Positions 36,415-44,403 of a stretch of DNA of 64,000 nt are shown here, one piece after another (position 1 is the stretch's first letter; every line of letters starts with the position of its first letter). Below the pieces are notes generated by a model. That model saw only the letters and a program-made list of their open reading frames with translations, had not been told where the DNA came from and did not search any database. Position numbers and translations under genes: made by a program. The DNA lies in NCBI RefSeq assembly GCF_036345915.1, contig NZ_CP107785.1:8866001-8930000 (forward strand). The letters run 5' to 3'. This DNA comes from Nocardia sp. NBC_00565 (GTDB lineage Bacteria > Actinomycetota > Actinomycetes > Mycobacteriales > Mycobacteriaceae).

Positions 36415-36823
36415 CGGTGCCGCGCATCTGCGGGTGCAGCGAGCAGAGGTAGCGGTAGGTGCCGGGGGCGAAGAAGGTGTAGCTCCATTCGCCCTTGTCG
36501 AAGATCGGGCTGTTGATGCCCATCGCCTTGTCGCCGATGCCCTGCACGGTGTGCGGGACGCTGTCCTTGAACTTCCAGGTGACGGTGTCACCGACCTTGA
36601 CGGTGACCTCGGCGGGGGAGAACTTCATGTCCTGGACACCGACGGTGACAGCGGCGGTCTTCTTTTCGCCGGGCGTGCTGCTCGCCGCCTGACTGGTTGT
36701 TTTCGCCGTGGTCGAGGCGGCCTTGTTCGGCTCGCCGGAGCCACAACCCGACAGCAACAGCGTCGCTGCGAGGACGAACCCGGCGGCGATCTGAGGGGAC
36801 ATCGCGCGGCGCACCATCGGCAT
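36401..36823 (-). CDS. cupredoxin-domain lipoprotein
   Basis: This 140-residue protein has a signal peptide with lipobox LLLSGC, a Thr/Ser linker, and a plastocyanin-like copper domain. The ligands are visible: His in SVPHTVQG and the C-terminal set Cys, His, Met in YLCSLHPQMRG, so the type 1 copper site looks intact. It should carry electrons or bind copper on the outer membrane face. ATG at 36823 is chosen to give a normal signal peptide. It is divergent from nnrD. Confidence 0.9.
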   Translation of the reverse strand: MPMVRRAMSPQIAAGFVLAATLLLSGCGSGEPNKAASTTAKTTSQAASSTPGEKKTAAVTVGVQDMKFSPAEVTVKVGDTVTWKFKDSVPHTVQGIGDKAMGINSPIFDKGEWSYTFFAPGTYRYLCSLHPQMRGTVTVE

Positions 36824-36947
36824 GACGGCCAAGCGTAGTCTGCTGACGGTGCGGGCTTGCGCGCGACGGCGACCGCACCGCTCGCGACCGATCGCGGGTC
36901 GCCGGAAACCGAACAGAGCCCGATCGACACAGTGGAGGCGAGCGCTC

Positions 36948-38810
36948 ATGTCGACCCAGCGGGGCTATTTCACCGCAGATGAAGTGCGCGCGGCCGAGGC
37001 CGAACTGTTCACCCGCGTGCCGGAGGGCATGCCCATGCACCGGGCGGCCTACGGGTTGGCCACCGTGGTCGCGGCCGAGCTGCGGGCGCGGACCGGAGGT
37101 ATCGCGGGCCGGTCGGTGCTGCTGCTCGTCGGCTCCGGCGACAACGGTGGCGACGTGCTCTGGGCGGGTTCGATGCTGCGCCGCCGCGGCGTTGCGGTAA
37201 CGGCAATTCTGCTGAATCCCGAACGCGCCCACGCGAAAGGACTCGCCGCGCTAAGGAAAGCCGGTGGCCGGATCCGAAGCGCACTGGACGAATCGAGCGC
37301 TGCGGGATCCAGTTCGGTCGTGCCGAGTCCTGCGGTGGAGGGTGCGTCCGGGTCGAGTTCGGCTGCTTCGGGTCCTGCTGGGTTGGGTGCGGCCGGATCC
37401 GGTTCGGTTGCGTCGAGTCCTGCCGCATCGGGCTCGGCCGCATCTAGTTCGGTCGTGTCGAGTTTTGTCCGGGAGGGGTCGTCCGGGTCGAGTTCGGCTG
37501 CTTCGGGTCCTGCCGGGTTGGGTGCGGCCGGATCCGGTTCGGTTGCGTCGAGTCCTGCCGCATCGGGCTCGGCCGCATCTAGTTCGGTCGTGTCGAGTTT
37601 TGTCCGGGAGGGGTCGTCCGGGTCGAGTTCGGCTGCTTCGGGTCCCGCTGGATTGAGCTCGGTCGGGTCCGGTCTCTGGGCTTCGGTCCTGGGCGAAACA
37701 GGTTCGGGCGCACCGGATCTGGTGATCGATGGCATTGTCGGTATTTCCGGCCGGGGTCCGCTGCGTCCGAAGGCGGCGGAACTTGTTGCCGCCCTCGATG
37801 TTCCGATCATCGCAGCTGATCTGCCCAGTGGAGTGGATCCGGATACCGGCGCGGTCACTGGGCCTGCTGTGCGTGCCGACGTGACAGTTACATTCGGGGC
37901 TTACAAACCCGTGCACGTGTTGGCCGCACCGCAATGCGGGCGAATCGAGCTGGTGCCCATCGGTTTACGACTGCCGGAACCCGATCTCGTATCTTTGGAA
38001 CCCGCATCGATCGGTGCGCAGTGGCCGGTCCCGGGGGCTGCCGACGACAAATACACCCAGGGCGTCACCGGTATATGCGCAGGCAGCGCTACCTATCCTG
38101 GTGCCGCGGTGCTGTGCGTCGGAGCCGCCGTCGCGGCCACCTCCGGCATGGTCCGCTACGCCGGAACCGGCGCGGCCGACGTGCTCGCCCACTTCCCCGA
38201 AGTCATTGCCGCCCCGACTATCTCGTCCACCGGCCGAGTCCAATCCTGGGTATTCGGACCCGGCGCGGGCACCGACGCCGACGCCCATAAACGGCTCGCC
38301 GAAATCCTGTCCACCGACCTACCCGTTGTCATCGACGCCGACGGCCTGACCCTGCTCGCCGCCGATCCGGACCTGGTCCGCGGCCGCACCGCCCCAACCG
38401 TATTGACCCCGCACGCAGGCGAATTCGCCCGCCTGACCGGACATGAGGTCGGCCAGGACCGCGTCGCCGCCGTCCGCGACCTCGCCGAATCCTGGCAGCT
38501 CACCGTCCTGCTCAAGGGCCGTGCCACTCTCGTCGCCTCCTCGGGCCACCCGGTCCTGGTCAACGAGGCGGGCGGCTCCTGGGCCGCTACCGCGGGCGCG
38601 GGCGATGTGCTCTCCGGCATCATCGGCGCCCTCCTCGCCGCGGGCCGCGACCCCGCATGGTCTGCTGCCGCCGCCGCCCGCACCCACTCGCTGGCCGCCA
38701 ACCTCGCCGCCCACGAAGACCACCTATCCGCCGCCCCAACCTCGGCGCTCCCCCTCCTCGAGCACGTCCGCCCCGCTATCCGCATCCTGCGAGCACTCGC
38801 CGCGCCCTGA
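36948..38810 (+). CDS. nnrD: bifunctional NAD(P)H-hydrate epimerase/dehydratase with internal repeat insert
   Basis: This 620-residue enzyme repairs hydrated NADH and NADPH. The N-terminal epimerase domain (YjeF_N) has VGSGDNGGDVLWAG and, after the insert, DLVIDGIVGISGRGPL and IIAADLPSGVDPDTG. The C-terminal dehydratase domain (ribokinase-like) has GPGAGTDAD, VIDADGLTLLA, LTPHAGEFARLTG, LLKGRATLV and ATAGAGDVLSGIIGALLA. ATG at 36948 has GTGGAGG upstream. The oddity is about 140 extra residues (near 108-252) rich in Ser, Ala and Gly, encoded by a 135-bp tandem repeat, inserted inside the epimerase domain. Both flanks keep frame and motifs, so the gene appears functional. Ortholog: Rv3433c. Confidence 0.93.
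   Translation: MSTQRGYFTADEVRAAEAELFTRVPEGMPMHRAAYGLATVVAAELRARTGGIAGRSVLLLVGSGDNGGDVLWAGSMLRRRGVAVTAILLNPERAHAKGLAALRKAGGRIRSALDESSAAGSSSVVPSPAVEGASGSSSAASGPAGLGAAGSGSVASSPAASGSAASSSVVSSFVREGSSGSSSAASGPAGLGAAGSGSVASSPAASGSAASSSVVSSFVREGSSGSSSAASGPAGLSSVGSGLWASVLGETGSGAPDLVIDGIVGISGRGPLRPKAAELVAALDVPIIAADLPSGVDPDTGAVTGPAVRADVTVTFGAYKPVHVLAAPQCGRIELVPIGLRLPEPDLVSLEPASIGAQWPVPGAADDKYTQGVTGICAGSATYPGAAVLCVGAAVAATSGMVRYAGTGAADVLAHFPEVIAAPTISSTGRVQSWVFGPGAGTDADAHKRLAEILSTDLPVVIDADGLTLLAADPDLVRGRTAPTVLTPHAGEFARLTGHEVGQDRVAAVRDLAESWQLTVLLKGRATLVASSGHPVLVNEAGGSWAATAGAGDVLSGIIGALLAAGRDPAWSAAAAARTHSLAANLAAHEDHLSAAPTSALPLLEHVRPAIRILRALAAP
37346..37650 (+). repeat. 135-bp tandem repeat, 2.3 copies, inside nnrD
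   Basis: Copies begin at 37346, 37481 and 37616 with exact 135-bp spacing. The first two are nearly identical over the full unit; the third matches for about 35 bases and then decays. The unit keeps the reading frame (45 residues; SGSSSAASGPAGLGAAGSG and so on). Within the unit shorter echoes of TCGGGTCC and GAGTTCGG occur, so it arose from smaller repeats. Copy number is likely to vary between strains. Confidence 0.9.
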
Positions 38811-39127
38811 CTGGTGATCGCGCCGCAACGCCTCGTTAGACCGATGTCTGCGGTGAGCGTGTTTGCTTTGCCATTCGTATCCCGCGAGCTCTTGCCGCGC
38901 ACTGATGGGCGCCTGTGGCGAGCGACACATACAGGTGCGGTGACGGGGAGAGCGGCCCGCCGCTACGACGAGCTGCTGGGCGCGCTCACGTGAGTGACCT
39001 TGCTGCGCGAGCGGTAATCGCAACCCACAGGCGCCGCACCGCGAGAAACCTCTGTCCGCCTCCCGTCACCCTCCCCGCAACCGACGCCCTCGCACGGGCC
39101 AGACGTCGAATGGCAGGATCAGTAGGC
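38811..39127. other. intergenic region with inverted repeats before alr
   Basis: No gene with a ribosome site was seen in these 317 bases. GGCGCCTGTGG (38908-38918) is inverted at 39025-39035, and GGTGACGGGGAG near 38938 is nearly inverted by CTCCCGTCACC near 39057. The two pairs interlock rather than nest. The alr promoter is presumably here. Confidence 0.4.
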
Positions 39128-40249
39128 GTGAAGGCGCAAGTGGAGACGGTTGTCGATTTGGGTGCCATTGCCCACAACGTGCGAATCCTGGGTGAATACG
39201 CTGGGGACGCGGCGGTGATGGCGGTGGTCAAGGCCGACGGCTACAACCACGGCGCCGTTGAGGTCGGACGGGCCGCACTGGGTGCGGGGGCCACGGAACT
39301 CGGTGTCACTTCGGTGGCCGAGGCGGTGCAGTTGCGGGCGGGCGGGATCACCGCGCCGATTCTGTGTTGGCTCAACAATTCCGATGCCGACTTTGCCGCC
39401 GCGATCGAGCACGATATCGAGATCGGCGTCTCTTCTCTCGCGCACCTGCGCGCGGTCGAGGCGGCGGCGCGCGGCACCGGCCGGACCGCAATCGTCACGC
39501 TCAAGGTCGATACCGGTCTCAATCGCAACGGCATCGCATCGCTCGAGTACCCGGCGGTACTCGCGGCACTGCGCGACCTGGTGGATGAGCGGGTGGTGCG
39601 GTTGCGCGCGATCTTCTCCCACCTCGCCCATGCCGACGAGCCGGAACATCCCTTCCTCGATATCCAGCGCGACCGCTTCATCGAGGCCATCGCCGCCGCC
39701 AAGGAGTACGGCCTCGAACCGGAGCTGGTCCACCTCGCGAACTCCGCCGCCACCCTCACCCGCCCGGATCTGGCGTTCGACCTGGTCCGCCCCGGCATCG
39801 CGGTTTACGGCCTGACCCCGATCCCGGAGCTCGGCGATTTCGGCCTGCGCCCCGCGATGACCTTCCAAGCCCGAGTCGCCTTGGTCAAGCAGGTCGCCGC
39901 CGGCGAGGGCGTCTCGTACGGGCACCAATGGGTCGCACCGCACGACACCACCGTCGCCCTGATTCCGGCCGGATACGCCGACGGCGTGTTCCGCCCGTTG
40001 AGCAACCGTTTCTCGGTGTGGCTCGGCGGTGCGCTGCGGCCCAATGTCGGTCGCATCTGTATGGACCAGTTCGTTGTCGACCTGGGCGACAATGCCGCGA
40101 GCGTCGCCGAGGGCGACACCGCGATCCTGTTCGGTGCGGACCAACCACGGGCCCAGGACTGGGCGGATCTGCTCGGCACCATCCATTACGAGGTCGTGTG
40201 CGCCCCACACGGCCGGGTTGCACGGCGCCACACCGGGGGTATCAGATGA
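39128..40249 (+). CDS. alr: alanine racemase
   Basis: This 373-residue PLP enzyme makes D-alanine for peptidoglycan. The PLP lysine lies in MAVVKADGYNHG (K35), the catalytic Tyr in GEGVSYGHQWV, and VDTGLNRNG, HLANSAATL and GRICMDQFVVDLG are family signatures. GTG at 39128 is preferred because AGGA lies 9 bases upstream; ATG at 39110 is in frame with a weak site. Its stop overlaps the next start (ATGA), so it opens the alr-hydrolase-tsaE-tsaB-rimI-tsaD run. Ortholog of Rv3423c. Confidence 0.96.
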   Translation: MKAQVETVVDLGAIAHNVRILGEYAGDAAVMAVVKADGYNHGAVEVGRAALGAGATELGVTSVAEAVQLRAGGITAPILCWLNNSDADFAAAIEHDIEIGVSSLAHLRAVEAAARGTGRTAIVTLKVDTGLNRNGIASLEYPAVLAALRDLVDERVVRLRAIFSHLAHADEPEHPFLDIQRDRFIEAIAAAKEYGLEPELVHLANSAATLTRPDLAFDLVRPGIAVYGLTPIPELGDFGLRPAMTFQARVALVKQVAAGEGVSYGHQWVAPHDTTVALIPAGYADGVFRPLSNRFSVWLGGALRPNVGRICMDQFVVDLGDNAASVAEGDTAILFGADQPRAQDWADLLGTIHYEVVCAPHGRVARRHTGGIR

Positions 40250-41328
40250 GAAACCGCACCACCGTCGTCCGCGGCGGGCTGGCCTCCGCCGGTGTGGTCG
40301 GTGTGCTCGCGAGCGCACACGCCTTGCGCCGTATCGGTGCGCGGGTGCTCTGGCCCGCGCGCACCGACGAATACCGCGACGAGAACTTCGACCTGCTCGA
40401 CGAGGATCGCTCCGGCGCCGTACTCACCGAAGACGGTGTGCGCCTTGCCACTCGGGAATGCGGTCCGCCCGACGCGCCGGTCACCGTGATCTTCGTACAC
40501 GGCTTCTGTAACACCATGGAGTCCTTCCACTTCCAGCGCCGAGACCTGGAAAGGCGTTGGGGCCCAGGGGTTCGCCTGGTCTTCTTCGATCTGCGCGGTC
40601 ATGGCCGCTCCGGCACCCCGACCACCGAGAGCTGTACCGTCGCCCAACTCGGCCGCGATCTGGCGGCGGTCATCGAGTCGAGTGCGCCGACCGGTCCGGT
40701 GGCCCTGGTCGGTCATTCGCTCGGCGGGATGGCGGTGCTGGCCGCGGCCGCGCAGTTCCCGGAGTTGTTCGCGGCGCGGGTGATCGGGGTCGGCCTGCTC
40801 TCGACGGCGGCCGCGGAGGTCACCGCGGCGGGCATCACGCAGCTGCTGCGCAATCCGGCGGTCGACGGCTTCCGGTTGGCGGTGCACACCGCACCCGCGC
40901 TGGTACAGGCCGGGCGCAGTACCGTCCGGCACGTGATCGCGCCGATACTGCACGTCAGCTCGTATCACGGGCATGTGAGCCCGACCCTGTCCCGATTCAG
41001 CACGCTGATGATCGACCGCACGCCTGTCGAGACGATCGTGAAATTCCTGAAGGCGATCGAACTGCACGACGAATCGGCCGCGCTGCCCGCGCTGGCGCAC
41101 CTGCCCGTGCTCGTGCTCGGCGGCGCGCACGATGTCGTCATTCCCTTCCGCAATTCCCGGGCGCTGGCGCGCGAATTGCCCAATAGCGAACTCATCCGCC
41201 TCAATGACGCCGCGCATATGGCGCACCTGCAATTTCCCGATATCGTCAACGACGCGCTCGACCGGCTGCTCGCGCGCGCCGGTGTCATCGAGCAAACCGC
41301 ATCAACCTCGGAGGTCGCCGGTGGCTGA
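40246..41328 (+). CDS. alpha/beta hydrolase, membrane-associated
   Basis: This 360-residue protein has an N-terminal hydrophobic segment (GGLASAGVVGVLASAHAL) and an alpha/beta hydrolase domain with VHGFCNTMESF, the nucleophile elbow GHSLGG with its Ser intact, an acid near LVLGGAHDVVIP and the His in DAAHMAHLQFP. ATG at 40246 overlaps the alr stop; its own stop overlaps the tsaE start by 8 bases. A hydrolase between alr and tsaE is common in this group of actinobacteria. Substrate unknown; the anchor suggests a lipid or wall component. Confidence 0.9.
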   Translation: MRNRTTVVRGGLASAGVVGVLASAHALRRIGARVLWPARTDEYRDENFDLLDEDRSGAVLTEDGVRLATRECGPPDAPVTVIFVHGFCNTMESFHFQRRDLERRWGPGVRLVFFDLRGHGRSGTPTTESCTVAQLGRDLAAVIESSAPTGPVALVGHSLGGMAVLAAAAQFPELFAARVIGVGLLSTAAAEVTAAGITQLLRNPAVDGFRLAVHTAPALVQAGRSTVRHVIAPILHVSSYHGHVSPTLSRFSTLMIDRTPVETIVKFLKAIELHDESAALPALAHLPVLVLGGAHDVVIPFRNSRALARELPNSELIRLNDAAHMAHLQFPDIVNDALDRLLARAGVIEQTASTSEVAGG

Positions 41329-41773
41329 ACGGCAGCAACGCATCCTGCACACGGTCGCCGATACCGAGGCCTTCGGTCGGGAACTCGCCGCCGGACTGGT
41401 CGCGGGTGACCTGGTGGTGTTGGACGGACCGCTCGGCGCGGGCAAGACGGCACTCACCCGCGGTATCGCGGAAGGTCTCGGCGTGCAGGGCCGGGTCAGC
41501 TCACCGACATTTATCATCGCCCGCCAGCACCGAGCGGGCGAACGCGTCGGCGCCGAGCCGGTGCCGCTGGTGCACGTGGACGCCTACCGCCTCGGTGGCG
41601 ACCTGGACGAGTTGGACGCCCTGGATCTCGATACCGATCTGCACCAGGCGGTCGTGGTGGTGGAGTGGGGCAAGGGTGTCGTGGAACACCTCGCCGAGCG
41701 GCACCTGTATGTCTTGCTCTCGCGCGAACCGAATTCCGATGTCCGCACCGCGATCTGGGAATGGGTCGGATAG
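41321..41773 (+). CDS. tsaE: tRNA t6A synthesis ATPase TsaE
   Basis: This 150-residue P-loop ATPase works with TsaB and TsaD to make N6-threonylcarbamoyladenosine on tRNAs. The Walker A is GPLGAGKTAL, followed by VSSPTF, HVDAYRL and VVVEWGKGV. GTG at 41321 has GGAGG upstream and overlaps the hydrolase end. Ortholog of Rv3422c. Confidence 0.95.
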   Translation: MAERQQRILHTVADTEAFGRELAAGLVAGDLVVLDGPLGAGKTALTRGIAEGLGVQGRVSSPTFIIARQHRAGERVGAEPVPLVHVDAYRLGGDLDELDALDLDTDLHQAVVVVEWGKGVVEHLAERHLYVLLSREPNSDVRTAIWEWVG

Positions 41774-41861
41774 TCCGCCGAGATACCGTACGGTCCCGTG
41801 TTGTAGCTACCGAGTAGCTCCGTACCGCGGGCAGGTACCACCCGGTATCGTTGGGTCAATC

Positions 41862-42551
41862 ATGCTTGTACTAGCCGTCGACACCGCGACACCCGCCGTT
41901 ACGGCGGGATTGGTGGAACTGGAGCAGGCCGATCCCGCACGGGTGCGCACCGTCGCCTCTCGCGTACGGGTCGACGCCCGCGCCCATGCCGAGGTGCTCA
42001 CCCCGCAAATCCTCGAATGCCTCTCTGAGGCAGGTCGTTCCAGGGCCGATATCGAGGCCGTCGTGGTCGGCATCGGCCCCGGTCCGTTCACCGGACTGCG
42101 GGTCGGCATGGCGACCGCCGCCGCCTTCGGCGACGCGCTCGGCATCCCGGTCTACGGTGTCTGCAGCCTGGACGCCATCGCCGCCGACGCGGTGCTCGAA
42201 CCCACGCTGCTCGCTCCCGAGAGCGAACTGCTCGTGGTCACCGACGCGCGCCGCCGCGAGGTGTACTGGGCCCGCTACCGTGACGGACGTCGCATCGAGG
42301 GTCCGGACGTGAGCAAACCCGGCGACCTGGATCCCGTGCACGCCACCATGATCGCCGGATCCGCCTCGCACGTCGACCTGTTCGATCTGCCCGTGCTGCC
42401 TGCGGAAACCCCCTCGCCCGCTGGACTGGTGCGCGTCGCGGCCGCCGAACTGCTGGCACACACCGTTCCGGACCCCTTGGTCCCGCTCTACCTGCGCAGA
42501 CCGGACGCGGTTGAACGGAGTTACCGCACTCTCGACCGGACGGGGGCGTGA
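41862..42551 (+). CDS. tsaB: tRNA t6A synthesis protein TsaB
   Basis: This 229-residue protein is the non-catalytic TsaD-like partner that holds the t6A complex together. It has LAVDTATPAVTAGL, VGIGPGPFTGLRVG and VVTDARRREVYWARY. ATG at 41862; the 88-bp gap after tsaE is the largest in this run and could hold a promoter. Its stop overlaps the rimI start. Ortholog of Rv3421c. Confidence 0.95.
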   Translation: MLVLAVDTATPAVTAGLVELEQADPARVRTVASRVRVDARAHAEVLTPQILECLSEAGRSRADIEAVVVGIGPGPFTGLRVGMATAAAFGDALGIPVYGVCSLDAIAADAVLEPTLLAPESELLVVTDARRREVYWARYRDGRRIEGPDVSKPGDLDPVHATMIAGSASHVDLFDLPVLPAETPSPAGLVRVAAAELLAHTVPDPLVPLYLRRPDAVERSYRTLDRTGA

Positions 42552-43099
42552 GCGCGGTGGCGCACAGCAGACCCGTGATCCGCATCGAGCCGATGGACGG
42601 CACCGATATCGAGCGCTGTGTCGAACTCGAACAGTTGCTGTTCCCCGAGGACGATCCCTGGCAGGCGGTGTCGTTCCGCTCGGAGCTGGCCGGGCCGCAC
42701 AATCGCTATATCGTCGCCCGCGACGACGCCGGGCGAATGGTCGGCTATGCGGGCATCGCGCTACTCGGTGACTCCGAACACCCCGAGGCCGAGGTGCACA
42801 CCATCGGCGTCGACCCCGGCTGCCATCGCTCCGGTATCGGCACGCTACTGCTGGAGGCGCTGCTCGCCGAGGCGGGCAAGCGCGGCGGCCCGGTCTTCCT
42901 CGAGGTGCGCACCGACAACGCCGCCGCCATCGCGATGTACGCCAAGCACGGGTTTCACATCATCGGCCTGCGCAAGAACTACTACCACCCCAGCGGCGCG
43001 GATGCCTACACCATGCGCAGGCCGGAACTGACCGCCGCGAACCAGGTGTGGGGCCCGCAGCCGAGCGAAGCGGCACAACCGAACGAGGTGCTGTCGTGA
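42548..43099 (+). CDS. rimI: ribosomal protein alanine N-acetyltransferase RimI
   Basis: This 183-residue GNAT enzyme acetylates protein N-termini such as that of ribosomal protein S18. Motifs include EVHTIGVDP, the acetyl-CoA loop [31 protein letters not shown] and the family end [18 protein letters not shown] at 42548 overlaps the tsaB stop, and its stop overlaps tsaD (GTGA). It is about 25 residues longer than Rv3420c, with a C-terminal extension. The placement between tsaB and tsaD is conserved. Confidence 0.95.
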   Translation: MSAVAHSRPVIRIEPMDGTDIERCVELEQLLFPEDDPWQAVSFRSELAGPHNRYIVARDDAGRMVGYAGIALLGDSEHPEAEVHTIGVDPGCHRSGIGTLLLEALLAEAGKRGGPVFLEVRTDNAAAIAMYAKHGFHIIGLRKNYYHPSGADAYTMRRPELTAANQVWGPQPSEAAQPNEVLS

Positions 43100-44139
43100 T
43101 CGTCATGGGCATCGAAAGCTCCTGCGACGAAACCGGGGTCGGCATTGTGCGCCGCTACCCCGACGGCAGTTGTGAGCTGCTCGCCGACGAGGTCGCCTCC
43201 AGTGTCGAGCAGCACGCCCGCTTCGGTGGGGTGGTTCCCGAGATCGCCTCGCGCGCACACCTCGAGGCCATCGTGCCCGCGATGCGTCGAGCGCTGGCCG
43301 TGGCGGGTATCAGCAAGCCCGATGCGCTCGCGGTGACCATCGGCCCCGGACTGGCCGGTGCCCTGCTGGTCGGTGTCGCGGCCGCGAAAGCCTATGCGGC
43401 AGCGTGGGATGTGCCGTTCTACGCGTTGAACCATCTCGGCGGACACGTTGCGGTGGACACCCTCGAACACGGCCCGATGCCGCCATGTGTGGCTCTGCTG
43501 GTCTCCGGCGGGCACACCCATCTGCTGCATGTCACCGATCTGGCCGAGCCGATCGTCGAACTGGGCAGCACCGTAGACGACGCGGCGGGCGAGGCATTCG
43601 ACAAGGTGGCCCGGCTGCTCGGTCTCGGCTTTCCCGGCGGGCCGGCGCTGGATGCCGCTGCGGCGCACGGTGATCCGAAGGCGATCGCCTTCCCGCGCGG
43701 TATGACCGGGCCGCGCGATCCGCGCTATGACTTCTCCTTCTCCGGTCTGAAGACCGCCGTCGCCCGCTATGTCGAGGCGGCTCAGCGCAACGGCTTCACT
43801 GCCGAGGATTTGCCGATTCCGGATATCGCGGCGTCGTTCCAGGAATCGGTCGCCGATGTGCTCACCATGAAGGCGGTGCGCGCGGCACAGGATGTCGGCG
43901 TCGACACCCTGGTGCTCGGCGGCGGCGCCACGGCCAATTCGCGAATCCGGTCGATGGCCGAGGAGCGTTGCACGGCAGCCGGATTGCGGTTGCGGGTGCC
44001 GAAGCCCCGGTTGTGCACGGATAACGGCGTGATGATCGCGGCGCTCGGCGCACATGTGATCGCGGGCGGTGCGCCGCCGTCGCCGTTGACGGTCGCGACC
44101 GATCCCGGGCTACCGGTATCGGTCAGCCGCGTCGGCTGA
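43096..44139 (+). CDS. tsaD: tRNA N6-adenosine threonylcarbamoyltransferase TsaD
   Basis: This 347-residue enzyme transfers the threonylcarbamoyl group to A37 of ANN-decoding tRNAs. It has [14 protein letters not shown], the metal-binding [33 protein letters not shown] and [14 protein letters not shown] at 43096 overlaps the rimI stop; ATG at 43105 is an alternative. Last gene of the run; ortholog of Rv3419c. Confidence 0.96.
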   Translation: MIVMGIESSCDETGVGIVRRYPDGSCELLADEVASSVEQHARFGGVVPEIASRAHLEAIVPAMRRALAVAGISKPDALAVTIGPGLAGALLVGVAAAKAYAAAWDVPFYALNHLGGHVAVDTLEHGPMPPCVALLVSGGHTHLLHVTDLAEPIVELGSTVDDAAGEAFDKVARLLGLGFPGGPALDAAAAHGDPKAIAFPRGMTGPRDPRYDFSFSGLKTAVARYVEAAQRNGFTAEDLPIPDIAASFQESVADVLTMKAVRAAQDVGVDTLVLGGGATANSRIRSMAEERCTAAGLRLRVPKPRLCTDNGVMIAALGAHVIAGGAPPSPLTVATDPGLPVSVSRVG

Positions 44140-44357
44140 GTAGGGCCGCGCCTTCCGATCGGGCGGCGGCTGAATCAAGTTGGTTCGTATATCTGCTACG
44201 CGACCAATGCCTGACTGTCACTGGTACGCGCATCCAGCCGCCGCGCATCCAGTGGGACGGCAATATTCGGTGCTCGGCACCGGTTGTGAATTGTCGGCGG
44301 GATGCACGTCTTTTGACGTAGAGCACGTCCTTGTACGGTGTGGGGCCCTGTCTCGAG

Positions 44358-44371
44358 GGGTGTGCACACCC
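44358..44371. repeat. 14-bp perfect palindrome between convergent genes
   Basis: GGGTGTGCACACCC is self-complementary and sits between GGGGCCC and CGGGCC. It lies 33 bp from the end of the actin/Hsp70-like gene and may help termination. The rest of 44140-44403 holds nothing recognised. Confidence 0.4.
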
Positions 44372-44403
44372 GGGCCAGCGGGTGAGGGCATACCCGGACG
44401 CGA

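Noticed and set aside
37251..37934. Minus-strand repeat protein rich in Arg and Thr opposite the nnrD repeat
   Set aside because: The repeat keeps frame with nnrD on the plus strand, where both flanks are conserved; the antisense frame has no start site or family.
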